From: Acetobacterium sp965140355
Lineage (GTDB): Bacteria > Bacillota > Clostridia > Eubacteriales > Eubacteriaceae
Direction: 5' to 3'
DNA length: 64,000 nt
Assembly: GCA_965140355.1 (NCBI GenBank)
Contig: OZ223194.1
Location: forward strand, 1,426,001 to 1,490,000
In this document: positions 63,964-64,000 of the stretch, one piece after another
How positions within the stretch are numbered: the first letter of the stretch is position 1
Layout: the number at the start of each line of letters is the position of its first letter
Translations under genes and position numbers: made by a program
The notes under the pieces: model-generated
Database searches by the model: none
What the model was told of the DNA's origin: nothing
What the model saw: only the letters and a program-made list of their open reading frames with translations

Positions 63964-64000
63964 ATTTGACAATAGTTTTAAATAAATAAAAAGAATCGCG

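Overview
This window is a chromosomal segment of a low-GC Gram-positive anaerobe of class Clostridia. The 16S rRNA, the riboswitch classes (T-box, M-box, FMN), the indirect amidotransferase route, a stand-alone cobT and a glgC/glgD pair fit the Eubacteriaceae, most likely an acetogen related to Acetobacterium. That assignment is inference from gene content and family resemblance; no search was run.

Layout. 0-7 kb is housekeeping on the plus strand: the 3' part of ligA, gatCAB, rph-rdgB and a small phosphodiesterase. 7.2-9.3 kb is a cysteine-rich ArsR-type repressor with an ABC-2 exporter; two copies of one palindromic operator overlap their promoters. 9.4-10.1 kb is a tRNA cluster (Gly, Arg, His, Gln, Lys) with a broken tRNA-Lys-like fragment. 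10.2-14.8 kb holds an alpha/beta hydrolase, msrA, a YccF protein and metNIQ. 14.9-20.3 kb is the most unusual block. It has two tandem-duplicated secreted calcium-loop proteins, a membrane polyferredoxin overlapping a membrane-anchored protein with a Gly-Thr tract, and a two-component system whose kinase has a roughly 80-residue Gly-Ser tract in its extracytoplasmic domain. The two secreted-protein genes and the two-component operon share an 11-bp-periodic direct-repeat promoter.

20.3-33.1 kb carries cobT, an ABC transporter, a phenylalanine-type T-box controlling a phenylacetate-CoA ligase and an ACT protein, a TetR regulator, a second two-component system, and a fructose PTS operon (DeoR regulator, fruK, fruA). 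33.3-36.6 kb encodes two surface proteins with MBG-like or tandem repeats; the second is frameshifted near its C-terminus. 36.9-40.8 kb has gadB (minus strand), an M-box leader with a small ORF and corA, and an FMN riboswitch with ribU. 41.0-46.5 kb is a complete 16S-23S-5S operon. 46.7-49.3 kb has a DUF2798-like membrane protein and a secreted subtilase with ChW repeats.

49.4-62.0 kb is a glycogen cluster on the minus strand: glgB, glgP, glgC, glgD, glgA and a GH13 glycosidase as one operon, followed by a terminator and a second glgP. It ends with two overlapping BrkB/YihY membrane-protein genes. Two dispersed repeat families (about 178 bp and 62 bp) lie next to transcription terminators and are probably the least described items here.
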